From an uncultured bacterium (GTDB lineage: Bacteria; Bacillota; Clostridia; Lachnospirales; Lachnospiraceae), in contig CANSLJ010000012.1 in the NCBI GenBank assembly GCA_947647735.1, positions 44,721 through 108,720 of the forward strand: 64,000 nt of DNA, given 5' to 3'. This document shows, piece after piece, positions 23,784 to 32,803 of this stretch (positions within the stretch are counted from its first letter, which is position 1; the number at the start of each line of letters is the position of its first letter). A program made the position numbers and the translations under genes. The notes beneath the pieces are model-generated. The model worked only from the letters and a program-made list of their open reading frames with translations, had not been told where the DNA came from and searched no databases.

Positions 23784-25235
23784 ATGGCAATGATGACAGG
23801 CGAGCAGTATGTGGAAAGCATGCGCAACATGAATCTTCAGGTATATATGTTCGGGAAAAAGGTGGAAAATCCGGTGGATGATCCGATCCTTCGGCCTTCC
23901 CTGAATTCCGTAAAGGCGACATATGATCTGGCACAGGATCCTCAGTATGAAGATCTGATGACCGCGACTTCCTCACTGACAGGTGAGAAGATCAATCGTT
24001 TTTTACATATCCATCAGAGCACGGAAGATCTGATGAACAAGGTAAAGATGCAGCGTCTTCTGGGACAGCAGACGGCGGCATGTTTCCAGAGATGTGTGGG
24101 TATGGACGCCTTTAACGCGGTGTTCAGCACCACCTATGAGACAGACAAAAAATACGGGACAGACTATCATAAAAACTTCGTGGAATACGCGAAGTACTGT
24201 CAGGAGAAGGATTTTACGGTGGATGGCGCCATGACGGATCCGAAGGGTGACAGAGGGCTGGCGCCTCACCAGCAGGAGGATCCGGATATGTATCTCCATG
24301 TTGTGGAGAGAAGAGAGGACGGCATTGTGGTGCGGGGCGCCAAGGCGCATCAGACCGGTGCGATCAATTCTCAGGAGATGATCGTTATGCCGACGATCTC
24401 CATGGGGCCGGATGACAGGGACTATGCGGTATCTTTTGCGGTACCTACGGATGCGGAGGGCATTATCATGATCATCGGGCGTCAGTCCTGTGATACGAGA
24501 AAGCAGGAAGGCACGGAGCTGGATGTGGGCAACAGCGAATTTGGCGGCGTGGAGGCGCTGGTTGTTTTCAACGACGTGTTTGTGCCGAACGACAGGATAT
24601 TCTTAAACGGGGAAGTGGAATTTGCGGGAATGCTGGTGGAGCGTTTTGCAGGCTACCACAGACAGAGCTACGGCGGATGTAAAGTCGGCGTGGGCGATGT
24701 GCTGATCGGGGCGGCAGCGCTGGCGGCGGATTATAACGGATGCGCGAAAGCTTCCCATATCAAAGATAAACTGATCGAGATGATGCACCTGAACGAGACA
24801 CTGTACTGCTGCGGCATTGCATGTTCCGCGGAAGGGGCGCCGACGGAATCGGGAAACTATATCATCGATCTGCTGCTGGCAAACGTATGTAAACAGAATG
24901 TGACGAGATTCCCCTATGAGATCGCAAGGCTGGCGGAGGACATTGCCGGCGGTATCGTTGTGACGGCTCCGGCGGAAGCGGATTTCCGCGATCCGGTGGT
25001 AGGTCCGTATGTGGAAAAATACCTGAAGGGCGCGAAGGGCGTTTCCGTGGAAAACCGTCTGAGAGTATTGAGGCTGATCGAGAACCTGTGTCTCGGCACA
25101 GCGGCGGTAGGCTACAGGACAGAATCGCTTCACGGCGCGGGAAGCCCGCAGGCGCAGAGGATCATGATCTCCCGTCAGGGCAACCTTCCGATGAAGAAGG
25201 AACTGGCGAAGAAGATCGCCAAGATCAAAGAGTGA
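23784..25235 (+). CDS. abfD: 4-hydroxybutyryl-CoA dehydratase / vinylacetyl-CoA delta-isomerase
   Basis: A 483-residue flavin and [4Fe-4S] enzyme that dehydrates 4-hydroxybutyryl-CoA to crotonyl-CoA through a ketyl radical. All four cluster ligands known from Clostridium aminobutyricum are present: Cys100 and Cys104 (CFQRC), His292 and Cys299 (YHRQSYGGCK). The length and both flavin-domain blocks (HQTGAINSQEMIVMPT, ESLHGAGSPQAQR) match the family. A weak hairpin (AGGACAA...TTGTCCT, about 23690-23730) lies in the 127-bp gap before it. With the neighbouring dehydrogenase and CoA-transferase it forms the core of 4-hydroxybutyrate fermentation to butyrate. Confidence 0.95.
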   Translation: MAMMTGEQYVESMRNMNLQVYMFGKKVENPVDDPILRPSLNSVKATYDLAQDPQYEDLMTATSSLTGEKINRFLHIHQSTEDLMNKVKMQRLLGQQTAACFQRCVGMDAFNAVFSTTYETDKKYGTDYHKNFVEYAKYCQEKDFTVDGAMTDPKGDRGLAPHQQEDPDMYLHVVERREDGIVVRGAKAHQTGAINSQEMIVMPTISMGPDDRDYAVSFAVPTDAEGIIMIIGRQSCDTRKQEGTELDVGNSEFGGVEALVVFNDVFVPNDRIFLNGEVEFAGMLVERFAGYHRQSYGGCKVGVGDVLIGAAALAADYNGCAKASHIKDKLIEMMHLNETLYCCGIACSAEGAPTESGNYIIDLLLANVCKQNVTRFPYEIARLAEDIAGGIVVTAPAEADFRDPVVGPYVEKYLKGAKGVSVENRLRVLRLIENLCLGTAAVGYRTESLHGAGSPQAQRIMISRQGNLPMKKELAKKIAKIKE

Positions 25236-25254
25236 CGGTATGGAGGAAAAAGGC

Positions 25255-26553
25255 ATGAAGTGGCAGGAAATATATGAGCAGCGGAAAATGGCTGTGGAAG
25301 AAGCCATAAAACTGATCCATTCGGGAGACCGTGTGATGATCGCCCATGCAGTCGGCGTACCTCTCGCCATCACCGATGTGATGGTGGAACATAAAGAAGG
25401 TTATCAGGATGTGGAGATCGTCCAGATGGTGTCCATGGGCAACGCGAAATTCTGTGAGCCCGGGACGGAAGGGCATTTCAGATTGAATTCCCTGTTTCTG
25501 GGCGCTCACTCCAAACCGGCGGTAAAGGAGGGAAGGGGAGATTTTACCCCCTGCTGTTTCAGCGAGATACCGGGGCTTTTGGATGAGATCATGCCGGTGG
25601 ATGTGGCGATCATTCAGGTTTCCCCGCCGGATAAGCACGGGTTTGTGAGCTGCGGCGTGTCCGTGGACTATACGCTCCCGTCAGCGCAGAAGGCAAAAAG
25701 GGTCATCGCGCAGGTCAACAGGGAAATGCCGAGAACCTGGGGAGACACCTGTCTGCATGTGTCGGAGATCGACAGTTTTGTGGAGATAGACCATCCGGTA
25801 CTGGAGCTCCCGCTTCCCCGCATCGGGGAGGTGGAGCGCGCCATCGGGGAGAACTGCGCGAAATTGATCAGGGACGGCGATACGCTTCAGCTCGGCATCG
25901 GCGCGATCCCGGACGCTGTGCTCCTGTTTTTAAAGGACAAGAAGGATCTGGGCATCCATTCGGAGATGATCTCGGACGGCGTGGTGGAACTGATCGAGAG
26001 CGGCGTGATCACGAACAAAAAGAAAACGCTCCATCCGGGAAAGGTGGTGGTTTCCTTCCTGATGGGAACAAAGCGACTGTACGATTTTGCGGACGATAAC
26101 CCGATGATAGCGATGTATCCGGTGGACTATGTGAACGATCCGAACGTGGTGGGACAAAACGACAATCTGGTCTCCATCAATTCTTGTGTACAGGTGGATT
26201 TCATGGGGCAGGTGGCCTCCGAGAGCGTGGGGACAACACAGATCAGCGGCATCGGCGGACAGATCGATTTCGTGAGAGGCGCAAGGTTAAGCAGGGGCGG
26301 GCGTTCGATCATCGCCATAGGTTCCACGGCGGGGAAAGGAAAGATTTCCAAGATCGTACCGTTTTTAGATGAGGGAGCCGCTGTCACGACATCGAGGACA
26401 GATGTGGACTATATCGTGACAGAGTACGGCATTGCCCATCTGAGAGGAAAGACGCTGAAAGAGCGGGCGAGGGCGCTGATCGGTATAGCGCATCCGGATT
26501 TCAGGGAAGAGCTGATCCGTGCGTTTGAGGATCGGTTTCACTGTAAGTTTTGA
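25255..26553 (+). CDS. abfT: 4-hydroxybutyrate CoA-transferase (acetyl-CoA hydrolase/transferase family)
   Basis: A 432-residue class I CoA-transferase that moves CoA from acetyl-CoA or butyryl-CoA to 4-hydroxybutyrate. Glu237 in LGIHSEMISDG corresponds to the catalytic glutamate of C. aminobutyricum AbfT (Glu238). The CoA loops GIGAIPDAVL and GIGGQIDFVRGA and the C-terminal TEYGIAHLRGKTLKERA block are present. Start 25255 lies after GGAGGAAAAAGGC; an ATG at 25240 is in frame but overlaps that site. It directly follows abfD (19 bases) and completes the 4-hydroxybutyrate to crotonyl-CoA step. Confidence 0.93.
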   Translation: MKWQEIYEQRKMAVEEAIKLIHSGDRVMIAHAVGVPLAITDVMVEHKEGYQDVEIVQMVSMGNAKFCEPGTEGHFRLNSLFLGAHSKPAVKEGRGDFTPCCFSEIPGLLDEIMPVDVAIIQVSPPDKHGFVSCGVSVDYTLPSAQKAKRVIAQVNREMPRTWGDTCLHVSEIDSFVEIDHPVLELPLPRIGEVERAIGENCAKLIRDGDTLQLGIGAIPDAVLLFLKDKKDLGIHSEMISDGVVELIESGVITNKKKTLHPGKVVVSFLMGTKRLYDFADDNPMIAMYPVDYVNDPNVVGQNDNLVSINSCVQVDFMGQVASESVGTTQISGIGGQIDFVRGARLSRGGRSIIAIGSTAGKGKISKIVPFLDEGAAVTTSRTDVDYIVTEYGIAHLRGKTLKERARALIGIAHPDFREELIRAFEDRFHCKF

Positions 26554-26575
26554 GTTCAAAGGATCGGAGGGCGGC

Positions 26576-26887
26576 ATGAGCAAAGAAATGCAGACCATAG
26601 AAGATATTCTTGACCGGTATATCCGGCCGAAGCTGAGCGGGCACGGCGGGAATATAGAGACGGACGGGATCAGGGAAGGCGTTTTGTATGTGAAGCTGAA
26701 AGGACATTGCAGCGGCTGCCCTTCTGCAAAATATACGATCGAGAGCCTGGTGAAGGAAGAGGTTTTAAAGCATACCGGCCTGGTGAAAGATGTACGGCTT
26801 TCGGAGGAAGTAAGTCAGGAGCTTTACGATTTCGCAAAAAAGATCCTGTCGGAAAGAAGGATAAATGCCTATGCTGATCGGCGTTAA
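26576..26887 (+). CDS. NifU C-terminal-like Fe-S scaffold protein
   Basis: A 103-residue NifU/NFU-type domain. The Fe-S motif C-x2-C is in LKGHCSGCPSAKYTIESLVKEEVL, preceded by the typical YIRPKLSGHGGNIETDGIREGVLYVKL fold. Such scaffolds deliver [4Fe-4S] clusters to target enzymes. Placed directly after abfD/abfT, with the next gene overlapping its end, it probably matures the AbfD cluster. Start 26576 follows GGAGGGCGGC. Confidence 0.87.
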   Translation: MSKEMQTIEDILDRYIRPKLSGHGGNIETDGIREGVLYVKLKGHCSGCPSAKYTIESLVKEEVLKHTGLVKDVRLSEEVSQELYDFAKKILSERRINAYADRR

Positions 26888-27200
26888 ATACTGCGGCGGG
26901 TGTAATCCCTTTTATGACAGGAAGGCGGAGGTGGACAGGCTGGAGAGAAGTGTGAAGGGCGTCCGCTTCGAGCCGGTGAAGAGCGGCGGGAGATATGATA
27001 AGGTGCTGCTGGTCTGCGGATGTCAGAGAGCGTGCATACGGAAATATTCTATTTCCGAGAAATATTCTATTTCCGGGAAACAGATTGTTTCCGGTAAATA
27101 TGCCTCCCCGCAGACAGGGGCGGAGGCGTATCTTCTGAAAAGCAGAGAGGATTTCGACAGGATACAGGATTTATTAAAGGAAGAAGAAAAGAAGCAGTAG
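26871..27200 (+). CDS. Cys-rich protein with CGGC and CGCQRAC motifs and a tandem-repeat insert
   Basis: A 109-residue protein starting MLIGVKYCGGCNPFYDR, with a second cysteine group LLVCGCQRACI. Small proteins of this pattern occur near amino-acid and hydroxy-acid fermentation genes in Clostridia and may bind Fe-S or another metal; no function is established. The gene overlaps the NifU-like gene by 17 bases. Unusually, three 18-bp units at 27042-27095 (each starting AAATATTC or AAACAGATT and ending TTCCG-G) add a YSISEK/YSISGK/QIVSGK repeat to the protein. The ATG at 26865 is an alternative start. Confidence 0.65.
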   Translation: MLIGVKYCGGCNPFYDRKAEVDRLERSVKGVRFEPVKSGGRYDKVLLVCGCQRACIRKYSISEKYSISGKQIVSGKYASPQTGAEAYLLKSREDFDRIQDLLKEEEKKQ

Positions 27201-27235
27201 AAGAACAGAAGTAAGCGGGAAAGGGGGATACATAT

Positions 27236-28573
27236 ATGACAGCGGTGTCAGGATTGGGCGTGATAGCGGCACTTTGTATGATGACATATCTGATATTCAA
27301 AAAGGTATCCCCTTTGCTGGCGGGGCCTGCGGCGGTCGTTATCGTCTGCCTGAGCAGCCGCCTGTCGGTATTTGATGCGTTGACAGACACCTATTTAAGA
27401 GGAGTGGCGGATTTCTTTGTGTCCTATTTTCCGGTTTTTTTGCTGGGGAATGTGTTCGGGAGTATTTACGAGATGAGCGGCAGTGCCGTCAGGATCGGCC
27501 AGATCATATGCAGGATCTTTGGCGCGAAGAAGGAACGCAATTGTATGATCGCCTGCCTCGTCTGTGCGGCGCTTTTGAGTTACGGCGGAATAAACAGTTT
27601 TGTCATTATATTTGCGGTATATCCAATTTCCTTCCAACTATTCCGGGAAGCGGATATACCGGTGAAATTGCTTCCCGGAATCATCTGCGGCGGAATGTGG
27701 ACCTTTGCTATGACAGGTCCCTTCACCCCGCAGATCCCCAACATATTATCCATGGAAAATCTGGGGACAACGTCCTATGCGGGACTCTTTCCCGGATTGT
27801 GTGCCAGTGTCTGTATGGCGGTTATGATCGTGGCATATATGACCCGCGAGGCGAAAAAATGCAAACGGGAGGGACAGGGATTCGAGGGCGGCAGAACGGA
27901 GGCGGGGTTTCCTGCGGCCGGAGGTGTCTGCAGGGAGGAAGAAAACGGAGAGGGATACCCTTCTGCGTTTGCGGGATTTTTTCCGCTGATACTGGTCGTT
28001 CTGGGGTTTAATCTGACAGATTTCGGGATTCTGGTGTGGCTTTGCATCGGAATTCTGGCAGCGATCCTTCTGCAGTTTCGCTGTCTCGATAAAAAGAGTA
28101 TGATGCAGCGGATAAATCAGGCGGCGGCGCAGGCGCTCACGATCAATATGAACACGGCGGCTGTGGTGGGATTCGGCAGCGTGACAGGATTGACATTGTT
28201 TTACCGGGCTTTGATAAGAGGACTGTCTCAGGCGCAGGTAAACCCGTATATCATGGCGGTGATCGGTTCCAATCTGTGCGTATGCATTCTGGGCTCTTCC
28301 TCCGGCGGGATGGCGCTCATGTACACATCTCTGAGGGATGTATTTCTGCATTACGGTGTAAACGGATACAATATGGGGTATATTCACAGGCTGGCGGCCA
28401 TGGGCGGGGGATGTCTTGACAGTATGCCGTGGAACGGTTCGATCATCTCGATCTTTGCGATCTGCGGTACGACGCATAAGGAATCCTACAAATATAATTT
28501 TATAACCTGCGGGCTTATACCGCTGCTCTGTACCATAGGGATCGCGCTTCCGCTCTGCATGTTGACGGGATGA
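27236..28573 (+). CDS. GntP-type carboxylate permease
   Basis: A 445-residue transporter with about twelve transmembrane segments and GntP-family features (LLSYGGINSFVIIFAVYPI, GGGCLDSMPWNGSIISIFAICGTTHKESYKY near the C-terminus). The family moves gluconate, hydroxybutyrate and related acids in symport with protons. A hydrophilic, Gly/Glu-rich loop (about residues 205-240) lies in the middle. It sits between the AbfT/NifU genes and a second CoA-transferase, so uptake or release of a hydroxy acid such as 4-hydroxybutyrate is likely. Start 27236 follows GGGAAAGGGGGATACATAT. Confidence 0.8.
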   Translation: MTAVSGLGVIAALCMMTYLIFKKVSPLLAGPAAVVIVCLSSRLSVFDALTDTYLRGVADFFVSYFPVFLLGNVFGSIYEMSGSAVRIGQIICRIFGAKKERNCMIACLVCAALLSYGGINSFVIIFAVYPISFQLFREADIPVKLLPGIICGGMWTFAMTGPFTPQIPNILSMENLGTTSYAGLFPGLCASVCMAVMIVAYMTREAKKCKREGQGFEGGRTEAGFPAAGGVCREEENGEGYPSAFAGFFPLILVVLGFNLTDFGILVWLCIGILAAILLQFRCLDKKSMMQRINQAAAQALTINMNTAAVVGFGSVTGLTLFYRALIRGLSQAQVNPYIMAVIGSNLCVCILGSSSGGMALMYTSLRDVFLHYGVNGYNMGYIHRLAAMGGGCLDSMPWNGSIISIFAICGTTHKESYKYNFITCGLIPLLCTIGIALPLCMLTG

Positions 28574-28610
28574 GCGGACGGGAACTCATATGGGTGTAAG
28601 GAGAAAAGGT

Positions 28611-30227
28611 ATGTGTGGGGAATCTGCCGGATCACAGAGCAGGGAAAACCGGCGGGACGGAAGGGACAGAGTGAGGAAGATGAGACAGAGAGTGATCACC
28701 GGGCGTGAGGCGGCGGCACTGATCCCGGATAAGAGCACAGTAGCCCTCTCCGGTTTTATCGGATTCGGACTGGCGGAGGAGGTGCTGTGCGCTATGGAGG
28801 AGGCTTTTCTGGAGACAGGGCATCCGCGGGGCCTAAACCTGATCTCCGTGGCAGGACTGGGAGGGGATGGAAAAAGCAGGGGTTTTAACCATTTTGGACA
28901 CCCCGGTATGGTCGGAAGGCTGTATGCATCCAATCTGAGCAAAGCCGATAAACTGGCGTATCTGGTACATAAAAATGAATTTCCGGCCTATCTGCTGCCG
29001 CAGGGGGTCCTCGCACAGCAGTTTCGGGCTATTGCGGGAAAAAAGCCCGGCGTGGTCAGCAGGGTGGGACTTCATACATTTGTGGATCCGCGGGTGGAGG
29101 GTGCCAGGGCAAACAGGGCTGCACGTGATGCCGGCGATGAGGTTGTGGAATTGATAGAGCTGCACGGCGAGGAGTATCTGTTTTATCCGGCTTTTCCGGT
29201 GGATGTGGCGGTGATAAAGGGGACTCTCTGTGATGAACAGGGAAACCTTGCCTGTGGAAAGGAAGCCTTGAGGCTGGAACAGTTTGAGATGGCGGCGGCC
29301 GCAAAGAGCAGCGGCGGACTGGTGATCGCGCAGGTGGAGAGGATCGTAAAAAACGGGGAGATCCATCCGAAACAGGTGGAAGTTCCCGGCTCCCTGATCG
29401 ATTTTTTTGTGATCGGACAGGGGGAGAACAGGAGACAGCAGTTTGCGATAGAAAGCCCCTATGAGCCTTCCTGGGCAGGCAACGCGAGGACGGCGCCGGA
29501 GGGGATCCCTCCTATGGAAATGGGAATCCGCAAGGTCATTGCGAGAAGGGCGGCAAGGGAGATACGGGACGGAGATTTTGTCAATCTGGGGATTGGCATA
29601 CCGGACGGGATATCCCGGGTGTTACAGGAGGAGGGAAGGATCGAAAAGGTGACGTTGTCGGTGGAGTCCGGCGTGATCGGAGGCGTGCCAGCAGGAGGGC
29701 TTGCCACAGGAGCCGCCTATAATCCGGAGGCAATACTGACACAGAGCGACATGTTTGCGCTTTATGACGGAGGAAAGATAGATTTCGCCTGTCTCGGCGG
29801 GGCACAGTTTGATCCCTGCGGGAATGTGAATGTTTCCAGATTTAACGGGAAGGTGACAGGGCCGGGAGGGTTTATCAATATCACGCAGAACGCGAAAAAA
29901 GTGTGTTTTGCGGGGAGTTTTACGGCGGGGGATCCCCGGATCAGGATCCGTGATGGAAAACTGATCATTGAAAAAGAGGGAACGATCAAAAAATTCTGCA
30001 GAGAGGTGGAGCAGATCACATTCTCCGGTAGATACGCTATGGAGCAGGCGCATCAGAAGGTGGTGATCGTGACGGAGCGGGCTGTCCTTCGGCTGACGCC
30101 AAAAGGTCTTGTCCTGACGGAGATCGCGCCGGGGATCGACCTGCAGAAAGATATACTGGAACAGATGGAATTTAGTCCGATCGTAGCAGAGCCGCTGCAA
30201 TGTATGGACAGGGCATTGTTTTTATGA
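28611..30227 (+). CDS. Acyl-CoA:acetate/3-ketoacid CoA-transferase, fused alpha-beta (YdiF-like)
   Basis: A 538-residue family I CoA-transferase with alpha (GFIGFGLAEEVLCAMEE, GLGGDGKSRGFNHFGHPGMV) and beta halves joined in one chain, as in propionate CoA-transferase and YdiF. The catalytic Glu is in TLSVESGVIGGVPAGG, and GLNI-type LGIGIPDGI loops follow. It likely exchanges CoA between acetate and butyrate/propionate or a pathway acid. The ribosome site AAGGAGAAAAGGT supports the ATG at 28611; homologues usually start near MRQRVITGREAAALI (28680), so about 23 residues are extra. It lies in the same run of genes as abfT. Confidence 0.85.
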   Translation: MCGESAGSQSRENRRDGRDRVRKMRQRVITGREAAALIPDKSTVALSGFIGFGLAEEVLCAMEEAFLETGHPRGLNLISVAGLGGDGKSRGFNHFGHPGMVGRLYASNLSKADKLAYLVHKNEFPAYLLPQGVLAQQFRAIAGKKPGVVSRVGLHTFVDPRVEGARANRAARDAGDEVVELIELHGEEYLFYPAFPVDVAVIKGTLCDEQGNLACGKEALRLEQFEMAAAAKSSGGLVIAQVERIVKNGEIHPKQVEVPGSLIDFFVIGQGENRRQQFAIESPYEPSWAGNARTAPEGIPPMEMGIRKVIARRAAREIRDGDFVNLGIGIPDGISRVLQEEGRIEKVTLSVESGVIGGVPAGGLATGAAYNPEAILTQSDMFALYDGGKIDFACLGGAQFDPCGNVNVSRFNGKVTGPGGFINITQNAKKVCFAGSFTAGDPRIRIRDGKLIIEKEGTIKKFCREVEQITFSGRYAMEQAHQKVVIVTERAVLRLTPKGLVLTEIAPGIDLQKDILEQMEFSPIVAEPLQCMDRALFL

Positions 30228-30291
30228 TGTCGGACTGGATGAGCAACACGATCATAAAAAGATGAATGGAAGGAAAGGAGGGAACCGGAAT

Positions 30292-31821
30292 ATGGAACAA
30301 CAGCAGGTATTGCTGGAGATAAAAAATTTAACAAAGGTTTTTCCGGGGGTTGTTGCGGTCGATCATGTGAGCTTCGACATAAGACGGGGAGAGGTGCATG
30401 TGCTGATCGGCGAAAATGGAGCGGGGAAATCCACTCTTGTGAAGATGCTTGCCGGTATTAACGGAATCGATGAAGGGGAATTGATCTTTGACGGGGAGCG
30501 GTTTAAACCGGCGGATGTTCTGGATGCGCAGAATCACGGGATAAACATGGTGCATCAGGAACTCAGCCTGATGCCGAACAGAACGGTTGCCCAGAATATT
30601 TTTGTCGGAAGGGAACCGGTAAAGGAAAAGGGGCTCAAATGGGTTGACCTGAAAAAAATGAATGAGGAAAGCCAGAAACTGCTGGACGGGCTGGGCGTCG
30701 GTGAGAATATCAGGGCTGACGCATGGGTGAAAGATCTGAGTATCGCCCTGCAGCAGATGGTGGAGGTGGCGAAAGCCACATCGACGGAGAATAAGCTGCT
30801 TATTCTGGATGAGCCCACATCAAGCCTGACGACGCCGGAGATCAAAGCGCTGTTTGAGATCATTCAGCGCCTGAAGGAGAGAGGACTGGGGATCATTTAT
30901 ATCTCCCACCGTATGAATGAGATATTTGAGGTGGGCGACAGGATCACGGTCATGCGGGACGGTAAATATGTCGGTACCCGGGAGGTGAAGAACACAAATG
31001 TTGATGAAGTCATCAATATGATGATCGGGCGTAACATCGGGCAGTTGTTCGACAGAAAGTGGAATAAGCCCGGGAAGGTGCTTTTAGAGACAAAGGGGCT
31101 GACAGGACTGCGCTTCAGAAATGTAAATCTAAAGGTACATGCCGGGGAGATCGTCGGTGTCGCAGGCCTGGTAGGCGCGGGCAGAACAGAGGTGGCGAAG
31201 GCAATCTTCGGGTTTGATCCGATCGAGGGCGGACAGTTATTCCGCGAGGGCGAGGAAGTATCGCTGAAGGGATATACGCCGAAGAAAGCGATCGAAAAGG
31301 GAATAGCATATCTTTCGGAGGACCGTAAACAGGAAGGGCTGTTTCTGGATTTTACGATCTCCGACAATATCGTCCCGGTCATGCTGTCGAAGCTGTTTCC
31401 CAACGGATTTGTCAACAACAGGAAGAAAGTGCAGGTTGCGGATGAGTATATTAAGAAGCTTTCCGTTGCCACTACGGATTCTGAAAAGATAGTCGGGAGC
31501 CTCTCGGGCGGTAATCAGCAGAAGGTTGCTCTCGCAAAATGGCTTCTGACGAAAGCGGATCTGTTTATTTTTGACGAACCGACAAGAGGCATCGATATCG
31601 GCGCCAAAGCCGAGATATATTCTCTGATGGATGAACTGGTGAGGGAAGGAGCTGGCATACTGATGATCTCCTCGGAGATGACGGAAGTGTGCGGCGTTTC
31701 AGACAGAATATATGCGATGCATGACGGCGAGATTTCGGGAGAACTGATCCGGGGAAAAGATGAATTTTCAGAGGACAATGTTTTATCCATTATGTTGAAA
31801 AAGAGAGGGAGCCATGAATAA
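30292..31821 (+). CDS. Sugar ABC transporter ATPase, RbsA/MglA type (two ABC domains)
   Basis: A 509-residue duplicated ABC ATPase. The first domain has Walker A GENGAGKSTLVKML, the signature region and Walker B LLILDEPTSSL; the second has a degenerate Walker A (GLVGAGRTEVAKAIFG), LSGGNQQKVALAKWL and Walker B LFIFDEPTRGIDIGAKAEIY. This is the architecture of ribose, galactose and inositol importers. Start 30292 follows AAGGAGGGAACCGGAAT. Two permease genes and a binding protein follow in overlapping order. The transporter probably brings in the substrate of the catabolic operon. Confidence 0.93.
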   Translation: MEQQQVLLEIKNLTKVFPGVVAVDHVSFDIRRGEVHVLIGENGAGKSTLVKMLAGINGIDEGELIFDGERFKPADVLDAQNHGINMVHQELSLMPNRTVAQNIFVGREPVKEKGLKWVDLKKMNEESQKLLDGLGVGENIRADAWVKDLSIALQQMVEVAKATSTENKLLILDEPTSSLTTPEIKALFEIIQRLKERGLGIIYISHRMNEIFEVGDRITVMRDGKYVGTREVKNTNVDEVINMMIGRNIGQLFDRKWNKPGKVLLETKGLTGLRFRNVNLKVHAGEIVGVAGLVGAGRTEVAKAIFGFDPIEGGQLFREGEEVSLKGYTPKKAIEKGIAYLSEDRKQEGLFLDFTISDNIVPVMLSKLFPNGFVNNRKKVQVADEYIKKLSVATTDSEKIVGSLSGGNQQKVALAKWLLTKADLFIFDEPTRGIDIGAKAEIYSLMDELVREGAGILMISSEMTEVCGVSDRIYAMHDGEISGELIRGKDEFSEDNVLSIMLKKRGSHE

Positions 31822-32803
31822 AGTAAAGAATTTTTTGAAAGGAATTTCCGGTTCCAGCTGGGCAGGGATCGCATTGATCATATTTTTTGCCGTTGCGATC
31901 GACAATTATCTTGGAAGCAGGAACCTGATGAATATTCTCAGAAGTACTTCGGCGCTCGTGGTGGTGTCGGTCGGCATGACGATGGCGATACTGCTCGGTG
32001 AGATCGATATGTCGGTGGGCGGTGTGATCACGATCTCGGCGACACTGGCAGGAATGTATATGCAGGCGGCCGGGACGGTGACGGTGGGTACCGTTGTGAT
32101 CGCAGTGATCATCTGCTGTCTCGTCGGACTGGCGTTCGGCCTGTTTAACGGTTTTATGATCGGTATTAAAAAGTTTAATTTCTGGCTGGTGACGTTCGGA
32201 AGCATGAGCATATCCTTCGGCCTGGCAAAGGGCGTCACAAACGGCGGTGTGATCAGCGGATTTGACAAGAAATTTCAGTGGATCAGCACCGGCCGTGTAC
32301 TCGGGATCAGCACATGCATCATATGGGCGGTGATCATCTGCATCATATCGGTGCTGATACTGTACAAGACAAGGTTCGGACTCCATATCTATGCGATCGG
32401 GGATTCCGAGGTCTGTGCGGCGAATTCCGGCATCAATGTGAGAAAAACGAGATTCTGGGTCTATGCGTTGTCCGGGCTGACGGCAGGGCTGGCGGCGGTT
32501 CTCCTTCTGGCAAGAACGAATTCCGCGGGGGCTACGATCGGTGAGGGATATGAGTTCAGCGCCATTGCGGCGGTTGTGATAGGCGGCACGGCGATGGAAG
32601 GCGGAAAAGGCGGCTTTAAGGGAACCATTTTCGGAGCCATTTTCATCTCGGCTATGAAAAACGGCCTGCAGCTGATCGGCCTTAGCAATTACTGGCAGCA
32701 GGTACTACTTGGCGTCGTGATCATCGCCATCATTCTGTACGATGTCATAAATGCCAGAGTACGTTTCAAGAAGAGTCTGAGGAGGGTTTACAGTGAAGGC
32801 TGA
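31814..32803 (+). CDS. Sugar ABC transporter permease, RbsC type (1)
   Basis: A 329-residue membrane permease with about ten hydrophobic segments and the RbsC/BPD_transp_2 pattern (MTMAILLGEIDMSVGGVITISATLAG, then AIGDSEVCAANSGINVRKTRFWVYALSG, IGGTAMEGGKGGFKGTIFGA). It begins 8 bases inside the ATPase gene, behind GAGAGGGAGCC, showing translational coupling, and overlaps the second permease. Two different permeases suggest a heterodimeric channel. Confidence 0.92.
   Translation: MNKVKNFLKGISGSSWAGIALIIFFAVAIDNYLGSRNLMNILRSTSALVVVSVGMTMAILLGEIDMSVGGVITISATLAGMYMQAAGTVTVGTVVIAVIICCLVGLAFGLFNGFMIGIKKFNFWLVTFGSMSISFGLAKGVTNGGVISGFDKKFQWISTGRVLGISTCIIWAVIICIISVLILYKTRFGLHIYAIGDSEVCAANSGINVRKTRFWVYALSGLTAGLAAVLLLARTNSAGATIGEGYEFSAIAAVVIGGTAMEGGKGGFKGTIFGAIFISAMKNGLQLIGLSNYWQQVLLGVVIIAIILYDVINARVRFKKSLRRVYSEG

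Noticed and set aside
27042-27100. CRISPR-like short repeats
   Set aside because: The 18-bp units are directly adjacent without spacers and keep the reading frame of a gene; they are a coding tandem repeat.
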